From Streptomyces sp. NBC_01288 (lineage in GTDB: Bacteria > Actinomycetota > Actinomycetes > Streptomycetales > Streptomycetaceae), in assembly GCF_035982055.1 (NCBI RefSeq), contig NZ_CP108427.1, forward strand, positions 868,001 through 932,000: a stretch of DNA of 64,000 nucleotides. The letters run 5' to 3'. Below the pieces are notes generated by a model that saw only the letters and a list, made by a program, of their open reading frames with translations, did not search any database and was not told the origin of the DNA. Positions within the stretch are counted from its first letter, which is position 1, and every line of letters starts with the position of its first letter. Below, in pieces: positions 1-7,599 of the stretch. Position numbers and translations under genes: made by a program.

Positions 1-483
1 CGGGGTGTGCTCGACTATGCCGGGGACGCCGATGCCGACGCCCAGGAGCTGTTCCGGTGCGATGTCGGCGGCGGCGAGGACCTCGGCTATGCCGTCGCGG
101 ATGTGGCCGACGATGACCTCGACCTCGTAGCGCTGCTGCTCCAACGGGCGTTCGGCGCGGGCGAGTTCGGTGAGGGTGAGGTCGAACAGCTCGACACGGA
201 CGCGGGTCTCGCCGACGTCGACGCCGATCATGTGGCCGCTGTGCGGGGCGACTTGGAGGAGGGTGCGGGGACGGCCGCCGTCGGAGTCGACGCTGCCGGC
301 CTCCTCGACCAGTCCGTCGGCGACGAGGTCCGCGACGACGTTGCTCACCGAGCCGGAGCTGAGTCCGGTGGCCGGGCCCAGCTCGAAGCGGCTGAGGGGT
401 CCGTCGAAGTACAGCCGTTGCAGTACGGCCGTGCGGTTGGCCCGCCTCAGGTCGCGTACCGTGCGCCCGTTCCGCCCCGCCAT
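1..483 (-). CDS. ROK-family transcriptional regulator (N-terminal part, runs off left edge)
   Basis: The first 161 residues of a ROK (repressor/ORF/kinase) protein are visible. Residues ~1-60 form a winged helix-turn-helix (LRRANRTAVLQRL, then LSSGSVSNVVADLV), followed by the start of the sugar-kinase fold (MIGVDVGETRVRVELFDL, the phosphate-1-like loop, and LLGVGVGVPGIV). The ATG at 483 gives the usual start MAGRNGRTVRDL. Proteins of this type bind operators through the HTH and usually sense a sugar through the ROK domain. The target is probably outside the window; a candidate operator lies about 75 bp upstream. The C-terminal two thirds are not seen, so the ligand cannot be guessed. Confidence 0.85.
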   Translation of the reverse strand, partial: MAGRNGRTVRDLRRANRTAVLQRLYFDGPLSRFELGPATGLSSGSVSNVVADLVADGLVEEAGSVDSDGGRPRTLLQVAPHSGHMIGVDVGETRVRVELFDLTLTELARAERPLEQQRYEVEVIVGHIRDGIAEVLAAADIAPEQLLGVGIGVPGIVEHTP

Positions 484-557
484 GTGGCTCCCTCCGAACC
501 CTGCCCGACCTGCAAGATACTCCTGCGGTCCCGCCGGGCGCGACTTTCTCCGCCTTC

Positions 558-578
558 TTAATTCACGCCCTGAACTAA
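558..578. promoter_or_regulatory. Inverted repeat, candidate ROK operator
   Basis: TTAATTCA, 5-nt spacer CGCCC, TGAACTAA: 8-bp arms with one mismatch, ~75 bp upstream of the ROK gene. The TTAGTTCA-type arm resembles sites bound by XylR/NagC-like ROK repressors, so autoregulation is an inference. Confidence 0.45.
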
Positions 579-596
579 GGGGCGGCGGAATGCACA

Positions 597-1562
597 CTAC
601 GGGGTGGAAGCCGTCTCGTCGATCTCTCGCAGGGCGGCGAGCAGCTCGGGGGCGACCCTCTCCCGCCGCCAACGGTTCTCTTCCTCGCCGAACTTCCTGG
701 GGACCGTCTCGGCGAGCATGATCAGGTAGAGGTAGCTGCGATAGAGGGCGTAACGGAGGCGGGCCGACCGGTCGAACTCGGCCCGCCCGCCTGCCTCCCG
801 GTAGCCCGCGAGGAACGGCTCGTCCTCCCTGATGTCCCCGAGCAGCGCCAGGGAGACGAAGTCGGCGAGGGGGTCGCCCCAGAACATCCGCTCGCCGTCG
901 ATGAGGCCACCGACCCGGGGCGTTCCGGTCGTGCGGTCGACCAGGATGTTGCCCTGCCACAGGTCGAAGTGGACCGCGCAGGGGTCGGTGACCTCGTCCA
1001 GGGCGCCGTAGGCGGACCGGGCCGTGCGGGCGATGTCGTCGGCGGGAAGCGGGAGCCAGGCCTCGTAGCGGCGGGTGTCGTCGAGGACGGCGTCGTAGAG
1101 CGTGGTGAACGCGGTGCGCCAGTCGGGGGCGAGGGGGCCGAGGGCGCCGGAGGGGTAGCCGAAGCCGGGGCCGGTGATCTCGTGCAGGTGGGCGAGCCGG
1201 CAACCCAACTCCGTGCGCAGGTCGGCCACTTCGGGGTCCGTGAGGGAGTCGTCCCAGGGTTCGCCGGGGCAGCGCGTCATGAGGAGGGTGTCGCCGTCGA
1301 GGACCACGACACGCGGCGCCGCCACCCCGGCCTTGGCGGCGGCGCCGTAGAAGTCGGCCTCGGAGACGAGGAGTTGGCGTTCGTGCGCCAGGCCGGGGTC
1401 GGTGGGTGCGGTCTTGAGGACGTAGCGGGTGCCGTCGGTGAGGGTGAGTTCCTCGACGGTGTTGTAAGTGCCGCCGCCGAGGGGGCGGAGGTGGGCGAGG
1501 TCGCCGGGCGGGATGCCCGCCGCGCGGAGTACCTGTCGGGCTCGCTCCGAGGAGTCCGTCAC
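597..1562 (-). CDS. Aminoglycoside phosphotransferase-fold kinase (APH family)
   Basis: A 321-residue protein with the two-lobed APH/choline-kinase fold. Residues ~27-50 are the N-lobe nucleotide loop (LGGGTYNTVEEL) with the ATP-binding Lys in YVLK; residues 198-205 carry the catalytic Brenner motif (HFDLWQGN, with Asp200 and Asn205), and the metal-binding Asp222 is in LIDGE. Substrate is not evident: this family includes small-molecule, fructosamine and homoserine kinases as well as drug-modifying enzymes. The start is a GTG with a purine-rich stretch before it. It lies 24 bp downstream of the P450-reductase stop on the same strand, so co-transcription is possible. Confidence 0.8.
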   Translation of the reverse strand: MTDSSERARQVLRAAGIPPGDLAHLRPLGGGTYNTVEELTLTDGTRYVLKTAPTDPGLAHERQLLVSEADFYGAAAKAGVAAPRVVVLDGDTLLMTRCPGEPWDDSLTDPEVADLRTELGCRLAHLHEITGPGFGYPSGALGPLAPDWRTAFTTLYDAVLDDTRRYEAWLPLPADDIARTARSAYGALDEVTDPCAVHFDLWQGNILVDRTTGTPRVGGLIDGERMFWGDPLADFVSLALLGDIREDEPFLAGYREAGGRAEFDRSARLRYALYRSYLYLIMLAETVPRKFGEEENRWRRERVAPELLAALREIDETASTP

Positions 1563-1586
1563 CGTGCGCCCACCTCTTCCTCTCGG

Positions 1587-4500
1587 TCAGCCGGCGGCGT
1601 ACACGTCCTCGACGTAACGCCCGTCCGCCATCAGTGCGTTGAGCCACCGCTCGGCCGTCGCGTCGTCGGCGCCGGGCGTGCGGTCCCGGTACAGGGTACG
1701 GAACGCCTCCCGCACGCCCGGTGCCATGCGCGAGCCGTCGCCGCAGACGAACACCCGGGCGCCCGCGTCCAGCAGGGCCCACACCTCGTCGGCCTCGGCG
1801 GCGACGCGGTGCTGGACGAAGGTCACTCCGTCCTCCGGGGCCGCGCTGAACGCCGGGCGGAGCGAGACGGCTCCGGCGCGCTCGGCGGCGCGGAGTTCGT
1901 CGGCGTGGAGGTAGTCGGCGTCGGGCGCGTCACAACCGAAGTAGCTGAGAGCCGGGGCGAGTTCGGCACCGGAGGCGAGGGCGGCCGTACGGTCCGCGAT
2001 GGTGCCGCGGAAGGGGGCGAGGCCGGTGCCCGCCGCGATCATCACGACCGGGGTGGAGTCGTCGATCCGGAAGGCCTCGCGGCACGGCTGGACGCGGGCG
2101 TACACCGTGTCGCCGGGTGCGACGGTGTTGAGGTGGCCGGAGCCCGTGCCCCGGTAGACGCCCTTGCCCGAGCGGGCCGGGGCCTCCAGCAGGGAGACCA
2201 TCAGGTCCGCGTGGCCGGGGTCGACGGCGGGCGAGGACGAGATCGAGTAGTGCCGGGGGCGCAGCGGGGTGAGGAGTTCGAGGAGCGTGGGCCAGTCCAG
2301 GGCGCCGCGCAACGCCGGGTGGTCCTCGACGAGTTCGACGAAGGTGCGCGGGTCGTCGGTGAGAGCGGCGAGGGCGCTGCGCTCGGGCGGGCAGGGGTTG
2401 GCGGCGGCCAGCGCGACCAGTTGGTCGGCGGTCGGGCGGTCCTGCAACTCGACGTAGTGGGTGAGAAGTTGACGCGCCGTCACGGGACGGTCGACCGCGA
2501 GGCCGTCGCGGCGTGGGCGGCCCGGGCGGATGTCGAGGACGGTGCCGAGGTCGACGCCGAGGGCCGCGGCCGCGCGTTCGACGAGCGCCGGGGCGTTCGC
2601 GGGCAGGACGGTGAGGTGGTCGGCGGTGCGGTAGGCGGTCCCGTCCGGCAGGGCGACGCGGACGAAGCGCTTGCGGCGCGGGTGGCCGGGTGCGGTGAGG
2701 TCGTGGGCCTCGGTGACGGTCATGGGGACGAGGTCGTGCCGTGCGGCGAGGGCGTCCAGGTGGCCGCCGGTGAGGGTGCGGACCTCGTAGGCGCAGATCT
2801 CCTCCAGGGGTTTGACGTCCGTGGCGTCCGGATCGCCGTACGTCTCCAGGAGTGCCGTGCGCAGCCGGGCCGTGAACTCCCGTACGGCGCCGGTGAGATC
2901 GCCGGAGGCATCGGCGGCGGCGCGGTCGGTCAGGCGAGTGGCGCCGAGTTCGGCGAGGCGGGCGTCGATGCGGGTCGGCATGTGCTGGTAGGTGGCGGCC
3001 CAGTTGCGGTCGCCGACGCCGAGGACGGCGTAGGTCACGTCGGTGAGGTCGTGGGTCTCCTCCAGCCAGGCGGCGAAGGCGAGGGCGTCGTCGGTGGGGC
3101 GGCCGTTGTAGGAGGCGGAGGTGATGACGACGGGCCGGTCGGTGGGCAGTCCGTCGGCGTACGCGTCCAGCGGCGCGACTTCCACCGAGCACCCCAACAT
3201 GGCTGCCTGGTCAGCGAGTTGGGCGGCGAACTCGCGGCACGTGCCGTAGTTGCTGCCGTACAGGAAGAGGGCCGCGGTGCCGGGGCGGACGCGCGCGGGC
3301 AGGGTGGCGGTGTCGGCCGTAGGAGTCGCCGGGGCTTCGACCGCACCCGGCAGCGGAGTGTGCACGCGGTCGGCGGGGGTGCGCGGGGTGAGGGTGAGCG
3401 TGAAGCCGTCGGGCTTCAGGGTGAGGGTCTCCTTCACCGTGAGTCGGTAGTCGGCGTGGTCGTGGAGTCGGTAGCGGTGGACGAGCATCGCGAGCAGCAT
3501 GGTCGCCTCGTGCAGCGCGAACTGCCGCCCGATACAGGCGCGTTCACCGGTGCCGAACGGCTTGAAGGCGTGCACGGAACGGGTCGCCTCCGCCTCGGGG
3601 GTGAAGCGCGAGGGGTCGAACAGCTCGGGGTTGTCGCCCCAGCCGGGCTGCCGGTGCAGCATGGGCGCGATCACGGTGACGGCCTGCCCGGCACGGAGCG
3701 GGATGCGCCCGCCGAGCACCGTGTCCTCCAGCGCGTGCCGGCTGAACGCGGCGGCGGTGGGCCACAACCGCAGCGCCTCGTTGAGGACTTGGCGCGTATA
3801 GGTGAGCCGGCCGACCTCGTCGTACGTCGGTTCCGGGTCCGCCGAGTCGCCCCACAGCGCGTCCACCTCGCGCTGCACGAGCTGGAGCACCGCCGGGTGC
3901 TTGGCCAGGTAGTACAGCGCGAACGACATCGCGCCGGACGTCGTCTCATGGCCCGCGATCAGGAAAGTGATCACCTGGTTGCGGATGTTGGCGGTGTCGA
4001 GCGTCGTGCCGTCGACCGGGTGCTCGGCGCTGAGCATGAGCCCGAGGAGGTCCCCGGCGTCGCCCTGGTCGGTCCCGGTGCGGGCGGCGATGACCTCGTC
4101 CACGACCTGCGCGAGGTGGTCGGCGTCGGCCCGGAACGCCGCGTCGGCCGCCGAGTGGTCCTCGCCCGGGACGCGCGCCAGCCGGGTCATGCTCCACTCC
4201 AGGCTGCGCACCATGGACTCGACGAAGGGGTGCGGCTCGTCCCGCTCGAACGACCCGAAGTCGTAGTCGAATCCGGCGAGTCCGATGGTGTCGAGGGTCA
4301 TCCGGGTCATGTCGTCGGGCACGTTGACGGGCTGCCCGGCACGGGCGCCGCGGTCCCAGGCCTCGACGAGCCTGCGGGCCACCTTCAGCATCACGGGGTG
4401 GTAGGTGTGCATCGAGCCGAGCGCGAACGCGGGCATCAGAATGTCGTGCGCCTTGGCCCAGTTGGGCTCGTCGTTGTACGCCGTGAAGAGTCCGTCGGCG

Positions 4501-4763
4501 GCGAAGGCCCGGACGTTCTCCAGGGCGGGCCCGATGTGCTTGGCGAACCGCCGCTCGTCGGCGAGCTCGGTCACCAGGTCCAGATCGCTGACGAACAGCG
4601 TGTCCCGCCCGTGCAACCGCCGTACGAACACGGGGCCATGACGGCGCATCAGTTCCATGATCTGCTGCATCGGGGTGCGACCGGGGCCGGTCGCGGTGAT
4701 GTCGACGACGGGCACGCCGGGGAGCGTGTCGACGGGCTGGGGGTGCGGCGCGGTGGGGGGCAT
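1587..4763 (-). CDS. Self-sufficient cytochrome P450 / NADPH-P450 reductase fusion (CYP102, BM3 type)
   Basis: A 1058-residue fusion. Residues 1-~460 are the P450: I-helix AGHETTSG (Thr275), ExxR at 329-332, and heme loop FGTGERACIG with Cys410 as the iron ligand. From ~497 comes the flavodoxin-like FMN domain (LFLYGSNYGT), then the FAD/NADPH ferredoxin-reductase module (RHYSISSSP, AAGTGLAPFRG, VFVCGDGS). Length matches BM3-type enzymes, which hydroxylate or epoxidise fatty acids in the cytosol with electrons from NADPH. The start MPPTAPHPQP is the only reasonable one. An 18-bp palindrome ~80 bp upstream is a probable operator, and a PAS-HTH gene with a related site lies nearby, reminiscent of regulated BM3. 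The natural substrate is unknown. Confidence 0.95.
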   Translation of the reverse strand: MPPTAPHPQPVDTLPGVPVVDITATGPGRTPMQQIMELMRRHGPVFVRRLHGRDTLFVSDLDLVTELADERRFAKHIGPALENVRAFAADGLFTAYNDEPNWAKAHDILMPAFALGSMHTYHPVMLKVARRLVEAWDRGARAGQPVNVPDDMTRMTLDTIGLAGFDYDFGSFERDEPHPFVESMVRSLEWSMTRLARVPGEDHSAADAAFRADADHLAQVVDEVIAARTGTDQGDAGDLLGLMLSAEHPVDGTTLDTANIRNQVITFLIAGHETTSGAMSFALYYLAKHPAVLQLVQREVDALWGDSADPEPTYDEVGRLTYTRQVLNEALRLWPTAAAFSRHALEDTVLGGRIPLRAGQAVTVIAPMLHRQPGWGDNPELFDPSRFTPEAEATRSVHAFKPFGTGERACIGRQFALHEATMLLAMLVHRYRLHDHADYRLTVKETLTLKPDGFTLTLTPRTPADRVHTPLPGAVEAPATPTADTATLPARVRPGTAALFLYGSNYGTCREFAAQLADQAAMLGCSVEVAPLDAYADGLPTDRPVVITSASYNGRPTDDALAFAAWLEETHDLTDVTYAVLGVGDRNWAATYQHMPTRIDARLAELGATRLTDRAAADASGDLTGAVREFTARLRTALLETYGDPDATDVKPLEEICAYEVRTLTGGHLDALAARHDLVPMTVTEAHDLTAPGHPRRKRFVRVALPDGTAYRTADHLTVLPANAPALVERAAAALGVDLGTVLDIRPGRPRRDGLAVDRPVTARQLLTHYVELQDRPTADQLVALAAANPCPPERSALAALTDDPRTFVELVEDHPALRGALDWPTLLELLTPLRPRHYSISSSPAVDPGHADLMVSLLEAPARSGKGVYRGTGSGHLNTVAPGDTVYARVQPCREAFRIDDSTPVVMIAAGTGLAPFRGTIADRTAALASGAELAPALSYFGCDAPDADYLHADELRAAERAGAVSLRPAFSAAPEDGVTFVQHRVAAEADEVWALLDAGARVFVCGDGSRMAPGVREAFRTLYRDRTPGADDATAERWLNALMADGRYVEDVYAAG

Positions 4764-4842
4764 GGCGCGACAACTGCCTTTCGCGGTACGGAAGTACTGC
4801 GTTCCAGCGTGCTCGCCCCGCCCCGGCGGACCGCGCCGTGCG

Positions 4843-4860
4843 ACTACACGATCGTGTAGT
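4843..4860. promoter_or_regulatory. Perfect 18-bp palindrome upstream of the P450 fusion
   Basis: ACTACACGATCGTGTAGT is fully symmetrical and sits 80 bp upstream of the P450-reductase start. The right half GATCGTGTAGTG recurs with one change at 5423-5434, just before the PAS-HTH regulator, suggesting that one regulator binds both. Confidence 0.6.
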
Positions 4861-4920
4861 GAAAAGCACCGATGGCGTCTTGCACGGACGGCGCGAGGCG
4901 GCTAACCGGGCGCGCGGCCT

Positions 4921-4946
4921 GAGTGCGCGTACTGAGTGTGCGTACT
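4921..4946. repeat. Two tandem 13-bp direct repeats
   Basis: GAGTGCGCGTACT is followed directly by GAGTGTGCGTACT, one base different, ending 37 bp before the start of the small membrane protein at 4984. The phasing (13 bp) and position suit a regulator site, but nothing identifies the factor. Confidence 0.5.
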
Positions 4947-4983
4947 CATGCATGCCCCACGACCGGCCCGGCAGGGTGGGCGC

Positions 4984-5415
4984 ATGACGCATGTACTGCC
5001 CGAACATCCGCCTCGGCACGGCCTATGGCCGTGGTCCAACAGGACGCCCCACGCTCCGGACATCCTCGCCGCCATCATCCTGTTCATCGGTGAGGCCGCC
5101 GACTTCGCCTGGACGACTTTCGGCTACGGAATGGAGAGTTGGGCCGCACAGGACGACCAGGACAGGATCGACGCGGCGACGCTCGCGAACATCGCCTGGA
5201 CAGAACACTTCCTCTACGTCGTCCTCGCCCTGGCGGGCCTCGCGGCGCTCTCCCGCGCACCATGGACGGCGGTGTCGCACCTCCTCACCGCCGGTCTCGT
5301 GTTCACACTGCTCACGGGCGCGCAGCACGAGTGGGACCGCGCTCATCCGGACCCCGCGCCCCCACCGAGCGCGGGCTACTCGCCCTGCTACAGCGGCAGC
5401 GGGACATGTCCCTGA
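4984..5415 (+). CDS. Small membrane protein of unknown function
   Basis: A 143-residue protein. Two or three hydrophobic stretches are visible: ~27-38 (ILAAIILFIGEA), ~68-85 (FLYVVLALAGLAAL) and ~92-106 (VSHLLTAGLVFTLL). The C-terminus is Pro-rich and ends with two cysteines (SPCYSGSGTC), which could form a disulfide outside the membrane. I chose the ATG at 4984 because an upstream in-frame ATG at 4936 would start inside the tandem repeats. It may belong to one of the small DUF6234-like Streptomyces membrane families, but I am not sure. It lies between the P450 operator and the PAS-HTH gene. Confidence 0.6.
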   Translation: MTHVLPEHPPRHGLWPWSNRTPHAPDILAAIILFIGEAADFAWTTFGYGMESWAAQDDQDRIDAATLANIAWTEHFLYVVLALAGLAALSRAPWTAVSHLLTAGLVFTLLTGAQHEWDRAHPDPAPPPSAGYSPCYSGSGTCP

Positions 5416-5416
5416 G

Positions 5417-5437
5417 CCGCATGATTGTGTAGTGCGG
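5417..5437. promoter_or_regulatory. Candidate operator before the PAS-HTH gene
   Basis: CCGCA and TGCGG flank an 11-nt core containing GATTGTGTAGTG (5423-5434), which matches the right half of the 4843-4860 palindrome at 11 of 12 bases. It ends 22 bp before the start at 5460, where repressor binding would block transcription or autoregulate. Confidence 0.45.
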
Positions 5438-5459
5438 CAGGGCGTGACAGGAGGTGCCG

Positions 5460-6119
5460 GTGGACTGGACCCGCAGGGAGGGCGTGGTGTGGCGCAACCG
5501 TGCCCTGATGCTCTTCGACCGGGTGGCGGTGCCGGTCGCGGTGTGTGACGTGTACGGCTCGGTGCAGGCCGCCAATCCCGCGATGGCGGCGGAGTGCGGT
5601 ACGACACCGGGGCGGCTGCGCGGCCGGGACGTGCTCGACCTCTTCCGGCCGCAGGAGACCGGACAGGTCGAGCGGATCGCGCAGGCGCTGCGGCTGCGGC
5701 ACCGGTCCCGCTACCAGGTGTCGGTACGGTGGCGGTCCCCCAACGGCACGGAACGCTATGGGGAGTTGACGGCCGACCCGGTCAGCGACACGGTCGAGGA
5801 GACACCGGCACTGCTGGTCATGCTCCGCGTGCGGGGCGAGGGCGAACCCGGTGCCGACAGTCCCGACGAGAACTCCCCCACCCAGGTCACCCCGGTCGAG
5901 GCCCGCATCCTGGCCCTGCTCGCCGGCGGCGCCACCACCGCCCGCGCGGCCCGCGAGACCGGCCTCACGACGGACGGCGTGACCTATCACCTACGGCGCC
6001 TGTCGGCCCGGTGGGACGCGGCGAACCGCACCGAACTGGTCGCCCGTGCCTATGCGGTTGGGGTGCTGACGCCCGGGGTCTGGCCGCCGGTACCTGTCAC
6101 GGACACCGACGAACGGTAG
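5460..6119 (+). CDS. PAS-domain regulator with C-terminal LuxR-like HTH
   Basis: A 219-residue one-component regulator. Residues ~20-115 look like a PAS sensor (VAVPVAVCDVYGSVQAANPAMA, RGRDVLDLFRP, then a beta-rich segment), and ~150-200 form a LuxR/GerE-type HTH (TPVEARILALLAGG, ARETGLTTDGVTYHL). I chose the GTG at 5460, since AGGAGG at 5449-5454 is spaced 5 nt from it; the GTG at 5454 overlaps that ribosome site. PAS-HTH proteins of this size regulate secondary metabolism or redox responses. Its neighbours and shared half-site suggest control of the P450 fusion and of itself. Its last 70 bp overlap the convergent gene at 6050. Confidence 0.75.
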   Translation: MDWTRREGVVWRNRALMLFDRVAVPVAVCDVYGSVQAANPAMAAECGTTPGRLRGRDVLDLFRPQETGQVERIAQALRLRHRSRYQVSVRWRSPNGTERYGELTADPVSDTVEETPALLVMLRVRGEGEPGADSPDENSPTQVTPVEARILALLAGGATTARAARETGLTTDGVTYHLRRLSARWDAANRTELVARAYAVGVLTPGVWPPVPVTDTDER

Positions 6120-6991
6120 GCCGTACCCGCTCCCTCCGGCGCCCCGAAGCGGGCGAGGGTGTGCCACACCATCTTCAGGTCCTGGAGTTCATGGCGACCG
6201 GTGCGGGCCGCGTCGCCGATGACCCTCGGGTCGATGACACCGCGCTCGGCGATGCGGGCGCCCAGATCGGCATACTCCTGGCCGCGATAGTCAGCGTGCC
6301 GGTGCAACTCCCGCACGGTGAGCCGATATCCGGGGTGCCATTCGACGGGGCAGGGCAGGCGGCGGGCGGCGGTCTCGACCGGGGTGCCTCGGTAGCTCGC
6401 GTCCAGGACGAGGGCCTCCATGTCCCGGGCGAGGACGACACCTCCGTGCACCTGTGTCTCGATGTAGTCGTTCAGGGCGTCCTGTTCGTCTTCGTCGGCC
6501 TCGGCGAGCGCGATCAGGTTCATGCCGGACGCGACGCCGAAGTCGGTCGGTTCGGCCGCGCTGTCCGGGTAGCAGAAGGTCGCGCGGGCGAGGGTCGTAC
6601 CGCTCAGCCGGAAGTGCGAGGAGCCGAACCGCGGGGCGGCGCCGACCACTTGGCGCCGGAAGTCGAGCGCGCCGTACACCGGTCGCTCGGGTGCGGGCGC
6701 CTCGTCGTAGGCACCGGCGAAGATCCGGCTCTCCCAGCGCCAACGGTCGCCGCCCGGGCGGGCGGTGAGACCGCCGTTGCTGGTGCCGGTCACGAACTGC
6801 GAGTGGTACGCGCCGTCTTGGGCCAGCGCGTCGAGAATCGGGCGGCCGGTCGCCGTCGCCGTACGGTCGGGATGAAAGTTGAGGGTGATGCGAAAGCGCG
6901 GGTCGACGGCCGGGCCCGAAGAGCTCTCGGCCACATGCCGCAACGCCCGTGCCTGGCGTGCCCCGACGCCGTCGACGCCCCCGAAATCCAT
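6050..6991 (-). CDS. DUF3626-like protein of unknown function
   Basis: A 313-residue protein that I recognise as a DUF3626-type family. Visible blocks: RFRITLNFHPDR near the N-terminus, GAYHSQFVTGTSNGGLTARPGG, then ERPVYGALDFRR and FGSSHFRLSGTTLARATFCYPDSA, which recall the substrate-loop architecture of toxin-like or ADP-ribosyl-transfer-related folds, although no enzymatic activity is established. A longer reading frame exists but the ATG at 6991 is preceded by GGAGGGG at good distance. It is divergent from the FBP gene across a perfect inverted repeat and overlaps the PAS-HTH gene by 70 bp at the 3' ends. Confidence 0.65.
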   Translation of the reverse strand: MDFGGVDGVGARQARALRHVAESSSGPAVDPRFRITLNFHPDRTATATGRPILDALAQDGAYHSQFVTGTSNGGLTARPGGDRWRWESRIFAGAYDEAPAPERPVYGALDFRRQVVGAAPRFGSSHFRLSGTTLARATFCYPDSAAEPTDFGVASGMNLIALAEADEDEQDALNDYIETQVHGGVVLARDMEALVLDASYRGTPVETAARRLPCPVEWHPGYRLTVRELHRHADYRGQEYADLGARIAERGVIDPRVIGDAARTGRHELQDLKMVWHTLARFGAPEGAGTAYRSSVSVTGTGGQTPGVSTPTA

Positions 6992-7027
6992 TGGCCCCTC
7001 CACCGCTCGCCTCACTACCCTGACCCA

Positions 7028-7048
7028 AAACCTAGACCCCCTAGGTTT
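7028..7048. promoter_or_regulatory. Perfect inverted repeat between divergent genes
   Basis: AAACCTAG, spacer ACCCC, CTAGGTTT: 8-bp perfect arms lying midway between the starts at 6991 and 7081. The symmetry and A/T-rich ends in GC-rich DNA suggest an operator serving one or both genes. Confidence 0.55.
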
Positions 7049-7080
7049 CGGAACCGGTACCGCCCCAGGAGACTCCCCCA

Positions 7081-7574
7081 TGAGATCACTCACCGAGCAG
7101 GACATCCGCAACTCCTTTGTCAACTGCTCGAAGGGCGAGGCCAAGCGGCTCGCGATCCCCCGCGATCTCGACACCCGCCCCTGGGCCGACCTCGACTTCC
7201 TGGGCTGGCGAGATCCCGGTGCACCGGACCGCAGCTACCTCGTCACCGAGCGCGCGGACGGGCTGATCGGCGTCACGCTCCGCTTCCCGTCCTCGCAGCG
7301 CGGCTTCCCGCACCGGAGCATGTGTTCGCTGTGCGTGACGACCCACTCGGGCGGCGGCGTCTCCCTGATGACCGCGCGCAAGGCCGGCCCGGCGGGCCGC
7401 GAGGGCAACTCGGTCGGCCTGTACATGTGCACCGACCTCGCCTGTTCCCTCTATGCGCGCGGCCGGAAGATCCCCGAGTCGGGCATCCGCATCGAGGAGA
7501 GCCTGACCGTGGAACAGCAGATCGACCGGACGGTGGCCCATCTGACCGCGTTCCTGGAAAAGCTGTACGTCTGA
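7081..7574 (+). CDS. FBP domain protein (treble-clef zinc-finger, elongation-factor-G-binding type)
   Basis: A 164-residue protein matching the FBP family, whose C-terminal treble-clef zinc finger binds elongation factor G in the fusidic-acid-resistance FusB/FusC proteins. The four zinc ligands are visible as MCSLC (residues ~82-86) and MCTDLAC (~118-124), followed by LYARGRKIP. The N-terminal half (MRSLTEQDIRNSF...) is helical. A role in ribosome or EF-G release is known for the family; whether this Streptomyces homologue gives drug protection is not known. The start is ATG preceded by AGGAG. The inverted repeat at 7028-7048 probably controls it. Confidence 0.85.
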
Positions 7575-7599
7575 CGTCAGCCCGGCCACCCGTCCGAGA

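Noticed and set aside
969..4859. A 1296-codon open frame antisense to the P450-reductase gene
   Set aside because: It is a Gly/Val/Arg-rich shadow of a high-GC3 gene; the opposite strand encodes a complete BM3-type enzyme with all motifs.
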